NCBI RefSeq assembly: GCF_000499385.1 | Contig: NW_013655000.1 | Coordinates: 1-64,000, forward strand | DNA: 64,000 nt | From: Eimeria necatrix | Lineage: Eukaryota > Apicomplexa > Conoidasida > Eucoccidiorida > Eimeriidae | Direction of reading: 5' to 3' | Shown: positions 48,129-59,334 of the stretch, one piece after another | Layout of the letters: every line of letters starts with the position of its first letter | Position numbering within the stretch: the stretch's first letter is position 1 | Program-made: the position numbers and the translations under genes | The notes under the pieces: generated by a model | The model's database searches: none | Seen by the model: the letters and a program-made list of their open reading frames with translations, nothing else | What the model was told of the DNA's origin: nothing

Positions 48129-48981
48129 AGGCTATGGGAGAAGCCCCAAGCTGCTGCTAAGTCCGCCCCCAAATGCAGGCGCTGCTCAGTGCCCACAAAG
48201 TGGCAGCAGCCAAAGCGGTGAAAAGATTAAAACAGAAATGAAATAATAATAAATAATATAATAATATAATAACAATACAATAATATAATGATATAATAAT
48301 AATAATCGTGGTAAAATGGTAAAGAAATAGAGACAAGGAGAAGAAGAGTTAACCGCATGCAAAATAAATAATAAAAAGAAAACTGGAAATGAAAAGAAGA
48401 AAAAGAGGTAAATAGAGAGACAAAGAGGTAAAGAAGGGAAAGGAAAAGAAGACAAACAGATAAAAAGACAAAAAGGTATGAAGACAGGAAGAGAAAGAAG
48501 TAAAAATATAAAGAAGCAAAAAGGTAGAAATATGAAATAAGCAAACTGACGCAAAGGGAGGTCCCATACAAAGAAAGACACAAAGAAAAGGAAATAAATA
48601 AAAGGAAATAAATAAAAGGAAATAAATAAAAGGGAATGAAGAAAAGAAAACAAAGAAATGAAAATAAAGAGAGGCCATAAGGAGAACGACACAAAGAAAA
48701 GGGAATGAAGAGAATGAGACAAAGAAGCAAAGAGAAAGAAATAATAAAAAGCCGCAAAATGGGAAAGCAGCAAAATAAAAGAAGCAGCAAAACAAAAGAA
48801 GCAGCAAAAGAAAGTTCCTTATGAAGACACAAAACGACGAAAAGACAAAAGGAAAGATAAAAAGGAAAAGACAAAGAAGAGAAACAGAAATGACGGCGAA
48901 GAAGGGAAATAAGGATATTAAAAGAGGGGCAGCAGCAGCAGCAGACGCAGCAGCAGCAAAAGTTCCAGCAGCAGCAGAAGT

Positions 48982-49016
<35 letters not shown>

Positions 49017-50209
49017 CAGAGCCACAAAGACCCGCAGCCCGCGCATGGGGCTAAAGAAATGACTAAAAGAAACAAGAGAGAGATGAAAAGGACCAAAAAA
49101 CAAAACCAAATAAAACTAATTTAATTTAATTTAATTTAATTTAATTTAATTTAATTTAATTCTGACCAGCGCCTGCAAACGCTCCTTCTCCTTCTGCTTC
49201 TGCTCTGCTGTCAGCGGCAAGTCCTCGCACGCATCCTGCGGCTCATCCTCGCACGGCTGCACACACAAACCCTAAACCCTAAACCCTAAACCCTAAACCC
49301 TAAACCCTAAACCCTAAACCCTAAACCCTAACCCCAACCCTAAACCCTAAACCCTAAACCCTAAACCCTAAACCCTAAACCCTAAACCCTAAACCCTAAA
49401 TACAAACCCTAAACCCTAAACCCTAAACCCTAAACCCTAAACCCTAAACCCTAAACCCTAAACCCTAAACCCCTAAACCCTAAACCCTAAACCCTAAACC
49501 CTAAACCCTAAACCCTAAACCCTAAACCCTAAACCCTAAAACAAAACCCTAAACCCTAAACCCTAAACCCTAAACCCTAAACCCTAAACCCTAAACCCTA
49601 AACCCTAAACCGCAAACCCTAAACCCTAAACCCTAAACCCTAAACCCTAAACCCTAAACCCTAAACCCTAAGCTGACCACTGCGCCCTAAACCCTAACCC
49701 CAAGCCCTAATGGCTGAGAGTTGATGAGAGAGCGAAATAAGAGCAAGAGAAACAGATGAAACGCAAAGACAAAAGGCGAATGAGCACTTAGAAACAAAAA
49801 ATAAATAATGTCGCAACATTAAACAAATAAAGACTTATTAAATTAATTTAAGGGTCATTAAATTAATTTATTTATTTCATTCTCCAGAAAAAATGAAGAG
49901 ATAAATGGAGCAGATAAAATCCAAAGGAAACAGCAGAAGCAGCGCCGGCGCTGAAGAAAGAAGCAGCACAGCAGCGGGCAGCAGCAGCAGCAGCAGCAGA
50001 GAGTCGCAGCAGCCAGGCAGCCGCAGCAAAACAGACACGGAGCAGCAAAAAGAATGGAGCAGCAAAACAGGCAGCAGCAGCAAACCCAGCAGCAGCAGCA
50101 CCGCCGCGGGGCAGCAAGGGGAGCAGCAGAGGAAGACGCGAAGAGCAGCAGAGATAAAAAGAGCTCAGCAAATAAAGAAAGAGCCAAAGCATACACAGAG
50201 GCGGAGCCA

Positions 50210-50251
<42 letters not shown>

Positions 50252-50399
50252 TGGTGGCCAACATTTTGTGCTCCAGCAATGAAAAGCGAAGCCGCAGCCA
50301 CGCAGGGAAAACGGCAAAGAGCTTTTTACCCACCTGGACTTGAGTTTGTGTTTCCTCCTCTGCTGCGGGGTCGCAGTTGCAGCACGAAAAGAGCGCCAT
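46929..50399 (-). CDS. Small PH-like protein resembling IMC subcompartment proteins (ISP)
   Basis: Five exons on the minus strand: 50399-50334, 49256-49167, 47882-47721, 47406-47371, 47174-46929. All junctions are in phase; 600 nt, 199 aa. The N-terminus MALFSCCNCDPAAEEE has clustered cysteines suited to palmitoylation. A charged helix follows (LTAEQKQKEKERLQALVKSF). Then comes a run of strands: CAFLDLATKRQIPGRYFLDR, SFKLVFADGVQHSFPLKA, NCLVMLEY, LNRLFLLEEGG, and a last helix RDRFITCLKVLALYA. That is the order of a PH-type fold. ISPs are small apicomplexan pellicle proteins with an acylated N-terminus and a PH-like fold; size, acylation-type N-terminus and fold agree, but there is no Gly2 for myristoylation, so the family call is inference. 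The short exon 47406-47371 and its neighbours' splice sites are the weakest part; the 47721 donor is GTGCGC. Introns hold a long telomere-type array, (AATTT)n and a purine-rich stretch. Confidence 0.58.
47184..47342 (-). repeat. AAACCCT tracts in the last ISP-like intron
   Basis: AAACCCT units at 47184-47223 and 47322-47338, i.e. TTTAGGG on the coding strand, the first ending right at the acceptor GCGCTCAG. Confidence 0.92.
47415..47710 (-). repeat. GC-rich minisatellite derived from AAACCCT
   Basis: A period of about 29-33 bp combining AAACCCCAAACCCT with CGCCCCGGCGTGCCC. The two central units at 47596-47660 are nearly identical and outer ones diverge. It fills most of the intron between 47721 and 47406 of the ISP-like gene. 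Confidence 0.85.
48230..49115 (+). repeat. Long purine-rich, C/T-poor tract
   Basis: About 880 bp where the plus strand is almost only A and G with scattered T, made of AAAGGAAATAAAT, AAGAAAAGAAAC and similar words. It begins with AATAATA repeats (48240-48310) and ends with (CAG)n at 48930-49015. It lies inside the second intron of the ISP-like gene, so that transcript is pyrimidine-rich here. Confidence 0.85.
49117..49160. repeat. (ATTTA)n pentanucleotide repeat
   Basis: Eight to nine TTTAA units, directly after the donor of ISP-like exon 2 on the minus strand. Confidence 0.95.
49263..49672 (-). repeat. 410-bp interstitial telomere-type array (AAACCCT)n
   Basis: About 58 AAACCCT units with only a handful of interruptions (CCCCAACCC, ATACAAACCC, CCCCTAAA, AAACAAAACCC, ACCGCAAACC). 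It lies entirely within intron 1 of the ISP-like gene and ends 7 bp from the acceptor of exon 2. It is by far the longest telomere-type tract in the window, and it is not at a chromosome end since genes lie on both sides. Confidence 0.97.
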
Positions 50400-50411
50400 T
50401 TGCTTCCAGTA

Positions 50412-50450
<39 letters not shown>

Positions 50451-51850
50451 GGGGACACGGGAGGCCATAGACGCGCGCCGCCGCCGCCGCCGCTGCTGCT
50501 GCTGCTGCTGCTGCTAACGCCAGAGCTGCTGCTGCAGTCGAACGGTCTCAGGGGGCCCCTGCCAGCCACACCGCCCACTGAGGAGCCCCCTGGAGGCCCC
50601 TACAGCTCCAGTGGGGGCCCTAAGCACCTGAAGTAATCCCAACAGCCCGCAGCAGCAGCAGCAAGCGGGGTCTTGGGCGGTGTCGCTGCGGTGGCGGCCA
50701 GGCGCAGCAGCGCAGCAGCAGCAGCACTGGAGGTGCGTAAGAGAGGGCAGTAAGGGCACTAATGGGCAAATGTAGGTTCCAAATCCTACAAGTGACTCCA
50801 ATTTAATGGTTTAGAAGGGCCGGGGATTAAGGGTTTAGGGTTTACGGTCTAGGGTTTAGAACTCGGGGTTTGGCGGTCTCAGGTGAACTGACCCGAAGAG
50901 AGGCTGCGCCACGTTGGGGTTTCTGTGCAGCTCTCAACAGGACAGCAGCTAGTCGAATGAGACGGAAATGCAAAAGTAATTGTATTTTAAATTAATTAAA
51001 GAAACACCAAGGCGAAGAAAAGCGAAACGGCAGCAGGTTTCCCTCAGCCCCAAAAGACCCAGCTGCTGTTCAGCTGCAGCTCCAGCTGCTGGTCCGCCTG
51101 CAGCAGCAGCAGCTGCTGCTGCTGCAGCTTATTGGCCTCCATGAACCCAAAAGAAGCATTTGGTCAAGACAGGAGGGCTGGGACCTGCTGAGGGGTGGCG
51201 CTGGCGACAGTAGCAGAGGGGGCAGGAGAAGAAGCAACAGCAGGAACAGAAACAAGCCAAAGACCAAAGTAAATAGAACACTGGCAGCAGCAGCAGCAGC
51301 AGCGGTTTGCTGCCACAGCAGAGCTGTGGATCACAGCACAGCTGTGGGACAGTGGTGACCTTCAGAGCTTCTGTTGAAGCTACCTTTACGTAACCAGCCA
51401 GCCCTAGTGGCTAGCTTTGTTCTATCAGTTTCAGTGTCTGCATGCAAGTAGAGAAAAAGAGTGTGGGGCCCCACAGGGTAAACAAGGACAGTGTTTCCAG
51501 CTGGCTCATGTCCAAAAGTGCCTGAGAGCCTGCAGGGGTTTGTAGAGTGCAGCAGCGCCTGAGAAAGGCGAAGGGGTGGCCTGCGTGGCAGTGCTGGGGC
51601 TCTGGAGGTTTAGGGTTTAGGGTTTAGAGCGCGAGACCTTGCTCCTGGGGGTTTAGAAAACAGCCCTTAGCCACAACTGCTGCTGCCAGACTCTGGCCCT
51701 GCAGCTAGCCATGCAGCTGGGGAAGCTGGGAGCTACTGGGGGCAGTTTGCAACAAGCTGCAGTCTAGCTTTGGCCTGCTGCGGGCGTGATGGGTAAAGAG
51801 AGGCATTTTTGGTCCATTTGGGGCAATTCTAATTCAATTTGCCCCACAGC
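50400..51850. other. Upstream region of the ISP-like gene, no clear gene
   Basis: (CTG)n near 50410-50515, GGGGCCCC words at 50550-50620, degraded TTTAGGG words at 50829-50865 and 51607-51630. A 33-codon minus-strand frame, 51142-51044 (MEANKLQQQQLLLLQADQQL), could be a terminal exon of an unseen gene. CTAGC words recur near 51700. Confidence 0.4.
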
Positions 51851-54541
51851 TCGGAGGCCTCAAGTCTAATTTGCAAATCCCAGTCTAATTTGCAAATCCC
51901 AGCCTTTCTTTAAAGCGCTTTGCGCCTTCAAGAAGGACTCCTTCTGCGAGTATTGAACTTTCCTGGTTTCCTGGCTCCCTTTTTTAGCGCCCAATGGCAT
52001 TAGGCTTTTCTCAGTGATAATCACTTCGAAACTTTCGCCGAAATAAGATGAATCGTGCAAAGACAAATCAAAACGAACAAACGAGCCATACACCTACGTG
52101 GGTCATTTGCCACTCCACGCGAAACACACACCCTAGCGACTCAGCTGTTTCTCATTTTTCCTCTTTCTAAAAGAATTAGAATCCATCGGGCAGCTCGTGT
52201 GTCTGATCTGTTCAGCTTTTGCTGGGTTACGCAGAAGCCTCTCTGGCGCTGCCCAGAGCTGAACTTGACTGCAAGCAGCAATTCAAGTCAGTGCAGCAGC
52301 AAAGAGCTCGAGCACAGCAGCTGCGCCTCTCCATGGGGGTAAGCAGAAGCAGCAGAAGCTGTGAAGTGCAGCTTCTGGGCTTCTGCGAGCAGCAGCTTCC
52401 ACAGAAATGGGCCTTGTTTGCTTTGCATGCATTCAAGCATGCGCAGAGCCCCTCTTTCGCCTTGGTGGCCTTAACGGGGCACTGCATTCGTGGCGGAGCT
52501 GGGTACACAACTCATTTGCGGGTCTCAGAGATTCAGCATTTTGGCTCTTGCAAAGACTTGAAACTTAAGAGGCCAAATATAGCGCAGACGCCACTTACTG
52601 CCTTCTAATCAGTAGGCAAAGACCTGCGCTAGGCAGATGTGGCGCAGCTCTAGCTGTGTGGCGACTTCTGCAGAGCTGCCGACGCTTCGCCTCTTCTGAG
52701 CACTCTGTACAGCAAACGAAAAATTGCATTCACGAAACAGCTCTTCAGCCAGAAGCGGCACACTGGCTCTGTCTGAAAGGCTTATTTTCGAGCTTTTTTG
52801 CCAACTTCGCGTCGTCCTAGCAGAAGGTTTCACCAGACGATAATATCCTTGAGCTGGAAGTTTGGGTTTCGCGCTGCTGCGCTGCCACAGCCTGTGGCTC
52901 ACGCTGCAGCAGCACAGCAAAACCGTCAGGACTTCGTTGCAGGGGAGCGCCATAGACTGTTATCTGCAGTTATAAGAGTCCGTCTGCTCTAGCGAAAGAA
53001 GACATGCAGGTTCAAAGAGGCCCAAGAGAGGCAGTCCTCAGTTCAGCCAATTCGAGTTATGTTCTAATTTCCTATTCACAGGCTAAGCAGCAACTTTTGC
53101 AACGATTGAGCAGTTTTGTCAGCAGTCTTTCTCCCCTCGTTGTTGCTGCAGAATCGATGCCCTCTCGTTCTTCATGCAGAAAACTGCAATTATAAATTAA
53201 CTTCGTTGGCCATCAGAGGTTCACTTGCAGCAGGTTGCTGCCTTCCTAAAAAAAGCACGCACTGGCCCCAGGATGCTCCCCCTCACTACCATTGCATTTG
53301 CAAACTGGCTGCTTCTACAGCCGTTCATATTCTTACCGCAATACGCCAAAATTTGTTTGCTTGGCGGGGCTTATGCCCCGCTGGCCTGTGCATGCTATCA
53401 CTTTGGCTTCACTGATCGAACTGTTTTCTGCATCGAAAATAACGATCCCTTCCTCAAAAAATGCACTAGAAGAGCAGCAGTATATTGGCGCATCTCTTTG
53501 GTGCCGTTGCTGTTTCCACAAAGACTGGCTGGTGCTGCTGCAAATGCACAGCAGCCGCGTTCTGTGGCAGAGTGCAGCAGCGCCTGTCAGCGGAGCTTTT
53601 CTTGAAGAGGTGCCGTTCAGTTTCGCTGCTCACTGGTATCACAGTGAACTTCCATAAGCTTCTATTTGCACACTATAAGCCTCTATTTGCACTTTTTCAT
53701 ATCTCCAAATCTTTTTCCTGCTGCATTCTTAAGGTGCCACAATGCGGTTGCTGCCTGCCAGCCACCGGCTAACAAGATCTCAGTTGCTCAGTTGCTGTAC
53801 CGCATGGAGATTACAAAAGATGAAATGAAATGGATGTTGAGCCTCGGAAGGGCTTTTGAAAATCCAGGTTGTTCCAGACAAACGGCCTTCTGCTCGAAGG
53901 CAGATGCCTTGAACCAAAAATGCAAAACGTCTAATGGCGGCAGCAAAAAAAGCAAATCTTCACCGCATGCTGCCTCCCGTCAGACGGGATGCAAGCGCAG
54001 AAAACTAACATAAATGGCTCCCGCACAGTTTCTTAGAAATTGTTGCAGTTCTGTTGATCGTGGGTACAGCCTTGTCGAAAACGGAATCAGCCCAAGCCCC
54101 CATGATCGCTTCAAATGTGCTTCTAAGCGGAAGCTGTATGTTCAAAACTTGCCACCCGCGACGAACACAACACAGCAAAACTCCTAATGTTTTAAAAATT
54201 CTTAAAAACCACTTCAAAGTAGTTTTGTGTGTCACGGGTTCGACCGAACACCCGGAATGACAAATGACCGAGCGGAAAACAAAACATCTATTGTAGCTGC
54301 TTCGACTACTGTTGCTGCTGCTGAGCGGCAACGCACGTGCACCAAGATGCAGCAAAAGCCATCGAAACTGCAAATGTGCTGCTGCACCAAAAGCATTAGC
54401 AAAAGCAGCAGCAAGAACAAGAGCAGCCCGAGAAGCCGGAGCAAGAGTCTCAGCGCCAGCCTCCCGGCATGTCTAATTGCTGGGCTTTTCGCCCAGGGCC
54501 CCGAAACCGAAACTGCATGCAGTGAGGCCCTCTAAGCCTAG
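51851..54541. other. Repeat-poor region with scattered coding-like pieces, unresolved
   Basis: CAG tracts are nearly absent until 54300. Minus-strand open pieces look coding: 52093-51866 (SYFGESFEVIITEKSLMPLG), 52820-52612 (SVPLLAEELFRECNFSFAVQ) and 54250-54008 (PLRSTFEAIMGAWADSVFDK). Plus-strand pieces do too: 53780-54013 (ISVAQLLYRMEITKDEMKWM). They do not join into one gene by phase, and strands conflict. It may be one or two diverged genes or a pseudogene; I recognise no family and no transposon domain. Confidence 0.35.
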
Positions 54542-56255
54542 CTACTTGGGTTCGGAGTTCACCCTCACAAAGGGAGCAGGCTTCGGCTTTGGCTTTGCCT
54601 TGCGGGCTGTGGCGCCCTTAGCCACCTCCTGCAGCAGCACAAACAGCCCAACTAAAAGCCCTGCCCGTTGCAGAGGGTTTCTACTTTTCAGCTAAAAGAC
54701 ACAAGACAAATGGGGCCCCTCTGAGGGCCTCCAGAAGCTCGACAGCCCTCCTAAATGGGGCTAAAAAGCCCCGAGAGCTGCACCTCTTCTCTGCAACTTA
54801 CCTCCAGTATTGTCTGGACAGCCTCCTTGTCTATTTCCTCTGTTATCTGCACAAGCTGGCTTCGCCAGCGACTCAAGTAAGTCCTCTCAGCCTCCAGACG
54901 CGCAGCCTCCACCCCCACAATATTCCGCACCACAGCTGCGTCTTGCTTGGCCTGGGCAATGGCCGCGAGGGCCACGCGAGTTCGTTGGTCAGACACTGAA
55001 GCCGCAACACACGCAGCAGCAAAGGCCGCCGCAGCAGCAGCAGCACAAACTGCAGCAGCGCCACAAGCAGCAGCACCACCACAAACAGCAGCAGCAGCAC
55101 CAGCCGGAGCAGCAACAGCCAAAGCAGCAGCAGCCGAAGCAGCAACAGCAAAAAGAAAAACAGCCAAAGAAGCAGCAGCCAAAGAAGCAGCAGCCAAAGC
55201 AGCAGCAGCCAAAGCAGCAAAAGCAGCAGCAAAAGCAGCGAAAGCAGGGCGCAGTCTTTGGCTGTAGGTGGCAGCTGCGGTGGGGGCTTTGTCTCACAAT
55301 CCTCGATGATTCCCGGAAACAAAAGCCCCTCTGTGTCTGAGCCACTGGAAGTGAAGACCATGAGGCGGGCGAGGGCCTCTGAGAGTCTTCTGCGGCAAAT
55401 GCTGGAGAGCAAGAACAGCATCAGCCGCGCAGCCTTTTCTTTGTTTTTTGAATTCAAGAGGCCGGCCTTTTGCGAGGCTTCTTGGCGAGTCTTGGCGAGC
55501 TCCTCCTCCATCTTTGTGCGCCCGCACGCGGCCAGCAGCAGCATCAAAGAAGTACCCAGCTGCCGCAGCCGCCAGCGACACACAATGCTGCGAAAAGCAC
55601 AAACAAATAAATGCATGCGCAGCGCAGTGCCTACACAGCAGCAAACTCCGCGCTGGCCAGCGCCAGCTGTCTGTACACTGGAAAGTGTGCAGCACGGAGC
55701 TGCGCATACACCGCGCGCCCGCGCGGCGCTGAAGAGCAGTTCGGGGCTTTCTCAGCTCAGGAGTTTGCGGGTTAATTGCATGCATGCAGCAGTCACGGAA
55801 GAATAGTTGAACATAATAGTTGAATTCGAAATAAAATGCAATTACCCCTCGATCTTGGCGATGCCCCTGCCGAATTTGATGGCCATTCCCGACGCCTCCT
55901 GCAGCTTCTTCTGCTGCAACTCCGCCATTTTCCGAATCAGCGTCTGGTGCTCCTCCGCCTCTTTCTTCAACTCCAACTCCAGCTGCAAAGTCTTATCCCT
56001 CAGGGCCTCGCTTTCGTCCGACAGCCGCCCGATTTCCTCGTAGGCCACAAAGGGGGCCCCCCGAAAGATGAAGTGGTGGGGCCCCCACCGCACCTCCTTC
56101 CCGAGCTGCTCATCAGTCTTCGCCAGCTCTGCAAGCGAAGTGCAGCAGCAAAAGGAAGGGGGCCCTCTTCAACTGCTGCAGGCTGCTGCAGCTGTAGCAG
56201 CAGAGACCAAGTGCGAGGCCCTTGCCCCTCTCTGTGTCAATACGAACAGTGGGCA

Positions 56256-56286
<31 letters not shown>

Positions 56287-57024
56287 CAGCAGGAGTAGCA
56301 GCAGCAGAGCCAAGTAAGCGGCAGAGACAGGCAGCAGACGCCCAGAGCTGCCCACTGTCTGCAGGAAGACAGAAAGCAGCAAGAAGAAGCAAAAGCAGAC
56401 GCAGCAGAGTGCCACAAAAGGCCCCGAGCAGCAGCAGCAGCAGCAGCAGCTGGCGCTTACTGGGGTAAACCAGCTTGGGGGGAGAAGGGACAGAGTCCTC
56501 TTTTTGCTGCTCCAGAGGCTCCGGCTTTGGAGGGGCAGCAGCTTTTTTAGGCGGGGGGGACAGAAGGGCTGGGGAAGGAACACTGAGGGCCCCCTTGGGG
56601 GCCTCAGCTTGCCGCTGCTGCTGCTGCTGTTGCTGCTGCAGCAGTAGCTGCTGCTGCTGCTGCAGCTGCTGCAGTTGCTGCTGCTGCTGCAGCAGCAGCT
56701 GCTGCTGCTGCTGCAGCTGCTGCAGCAGCAGCTGCTGCTGCTGCTCCTGCTGCGGGGACGGTGGCGGAGGAGCAGCTGCTGCAGCAGCTGCAGACACGGG
56801 AGGGGCAGCAGCCGGCGTGGGGGAGGCAGGAGCAGCAGCAAGAACCTGCTGCTGCATGCGCATGATCTCAGCAGCTCTTTGCTGCTGGTCCTCCACGGCC
56901 TGTCTCAGCGATCTGGCGGTGTCTTGGAGTTCTTTTTCTTTTTCTTCAATCAGCTTCTGCAGCTGCTGCTGCACTTCGCGCCTGCGGCGCTCCCTCTCCT
57001 CTCTCTGCTGCTGCCGCCTGAGCT

Positions 57025-57085
<61 letters not shown>

Positions 57086-57455
57086 CGTGTCGGTGCCGGA
57101 CTGCGGGGTCTCTGGCTGCGGGGCCTCGGAGCTGCTGCCAGTGTCTTCTTCTCTTTTTTTTTCTTTTTCTTTTTGCTTCCTCTCCTTCTCGCGGCGGCGC
57201 TCTTGCTGCTGCTGTTTTGCTGCTTCCAAGACTTTGTCGATTTGCCGCTGCGACTCTTCAACTTGCTGCGCCAGAGCAGCAAGTCTTTCTTCTCTTTCTT
57301 TCTTTCTTCTTTCCTTTTCTGCTTCTTTTGCTGCTTCCTTTTGCTTCTTTTCCTTCTCCTTTGTCTTCTTTTCCTGCTGCTTCTTCTCCTTCTGCTTCTC
57401 CAGTTCCGCCAGCCGCTGCACCGTCGCGGCCACGTCGGTGGCGCTGATCTTCAGT

Positions 57456-57488
<33 letters not shown>

Positions 57489-57699
57489 GCTGCAGCAGCA
57501 GCAGGGCGGGGGGACGGGCTCGCGGCGCTGCTGTCTTTGGCTTTCTTTTTGCTTCCTTTTTCTTTTGCACTGTCTCCTTCTGAAGATTCTCCTTGTTTCT
57601 TTTCTGCTGCTTTCCCATCTGCTGCAGCATCAGCAGCTGCAGAGTGCTTCTTCTTGCTCTTTTTCTCCCCGTGGCCCTTCAAGTCCCCCTCGCCAGCCG

Positions 57700-57733
<34 letters not shown>

Positions 57734-58332
57734 CGCATCTTCCTCGCTGTCTTTCTTTTTCTTCTTTTTCTTTGTTTCAGGAGCTGCGGCAGTTCCCTTC
57801 GCTTCTGCTGCAGCAGCTTCTGCATCTCCTTGAGCTCCCTATACACTCCAAGTCACAGCCACAGCCACAGCTCTGATGAACACATTTGGCGCTCTGAAGA
57901 AGCAGCAGCAGCAGCAGCAGCCAGCAGCAGCAGCAGCAGGGGCCCCTCCTGTGCAGCAGCGAGACAGGCAAACGGCTGCCCACTGCAGCTGCGCTGCAGT
58001 GCATGCATGCCCCTCTTGTCCTTTGTGGGCCCCAGCAAAAGAGACTCAGCAGCAGCTCTAACTTAGTTGCGGCGCACTCCACTTGAGTGAGAGCTGCAAG
58101 GACACCTAGCAGCAGCAGCAGCAAGTGCAGCAGCAGCAGCAGCAGGCGGGCTTACTGGACTGGCGGGCTCTTCTTCAGCAGGGGTGTCGGAGTACCCAAA
58201 CCAACTCCAAATGCCCCCGCCCGAGCTGGCCGCGGGGGGCGGGGAAGCCTCATCGGGGGCCTCTGCGGGGGCCTCGGCCTCGCTTGCTGCTTCCTCTGCA
58301 GGGGGGTCACTGTAGCCGAAGAGGGACCACAT
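54542..58332 (-). CDS. 802-aa coiled-coil protein with duplicated WSxFGYSD motif, function unknown
   Basis: Six exons: 58332-58156, 57838-56461, 56128-55846, 55587-55298, 54995-54802, 54628-54542. They sum to 2,409 nt with all phases matching and good splice sites (GTAAGC, GTAAGC, GTAATT, GTGAGA, GTAAGT). The first exon encodes two copies of a short motif, WSLFGYSDPPAEEA and WSWFGYSDTPAEEE, about 40 residues apart. Exon 2 is a very long charged helix (LEKQKEKKQQEKKTKEKEKK) with poly-Gln and Ala/Pro interruptions. Exon 3 has RDKTLQLELELKKEAEEHQT, a classic coiled coil. Exons 4-5 are better mixed in composition (RLSEALARLMVFTSSGSDTE; RNIVGVEAARLEAERTYLSR), and the tail is basic, KAKPKPKPAPF. 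I do not recognise the family. A structural or cytoskeletal protein is the likely class. The Ala-rich frame at 55000-55260 is intron 4, not coding. Confidence 0.8.
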
Positions 58333-59334
58333 GGGGAGGCGCAGCGGCGAGGAGTGCAGCGCCGCGCGAGGCTTTCATTGGGGGAGGCGTGGGGGGCAGC
58401 GCAGCTGCCGGCGGCCACTGCAGCAGGCGAAGGCTGGGCTGAGCAGCAGCAGCAGCAGCAACAGCAACAGCAGCAGCGAGCAGCGCCCACGTGCGCGCCG
58501 AAACTGCAGGCGAGCAGCGGCGCTGCGCAGCTCCGCGGGTCAGCTGGGGGCCCCGAATGGCACTGAGGAAGGTGAGATCTGCATAGGGGATTCAGGTGTA
58601 CAGACACCCAGACACGCGTGGTCCCAAGGGGTGACGCGGCGCCGGCAGTCTTTGCAGAGGCCGACGCTCAAGCCCCTCTCCTGGGCTCGAAAAAGGCCTT
58701 CAACGAGGTCAGAAAAACCGATTTCGTTTCAAAATTAAACATGTTTTCTAGTGGAAGCCTGTGGAGGCCGGAAAAAAGCAGCAGTGCATGCAGCTGCTGC
58801 ACTCCAGGTGGCGCCCTCGACCGGTCGGTCACCTGTTCAGTACACACACCGCGTCGGGGCGCGCCGGGGAGCTCCTTTAGAAGAAATAGGAGCTTTTTAG
58901 TGTGGATTTTCCGCCAACAAGGCCATTAAATGCTCGAGTTGTTGTAAATACTAGGAAAATTAACTAAACTTGGCCCTGCAGTGGCACCAAAGACAGAGAA
59001 GGCAACAACAGCGCGGGAAGGGCTGCGGCCCACCGCGCCCTTCTGTTCGTGTGCTTTTAGAGCCGTCGGCCAGCGCCTTTGTTTCTATATCTTTTCAATA
59101 AGTGGAATTCGCTTTTCGGTCGCTCGTACAAACTCAATTAACTCAAATAGAGACACTCTTTTAGCCCGTTGTCTGCGTGGGGCCGCTGCCTGACCTTGCT
59201 TGTTAGCTTGAGGCGCCCGTCCGCCTGCTGCCTCCCGGCCTGCTGGGTGTCGTTCTTCTTCTTCTGCTGACGGCTGTTGGCTAATTGACTGTTTACTTGA
59301 ATTATTGAGAAACTTTTGGACCAGCAGACACAAA
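58333..59334. other. Divergent region between coiled-coil and chagasin genes
   Basis: Includes (CAG)n at 58442-58480 and a palindrome variant CAGGTGTACAGACACCCAG at 58591. A plus-strand open piece at 58640-58745 (GSKKAFNEVRKTDFVSKLN) has coding-like composition but no linked exons. The 270 bp before the chagasin ATG are AT-richer and presumably its promoter and 5' UTR. Confidence 0.4.

Noticed and set aside
49263..49672. Chromosome end (true telomere)
   Set aside because: Genes and exons of the same gene lie on both sides, and the array contains interruptions; it is internal.
51851..54541. LTR retrotransposon or other autonomous transposon
   Set aside because: No reverse transcriptase, integrase, transposase or terminal repeat motif could be seen in any frame.
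55000..55260. Ala-rich minus-strand frame and Gln-rich plus-strand frame
   Set aside because: Falls in intron 4 of the 802-aa coiled-coil gene; flanking exons join in phase across it.
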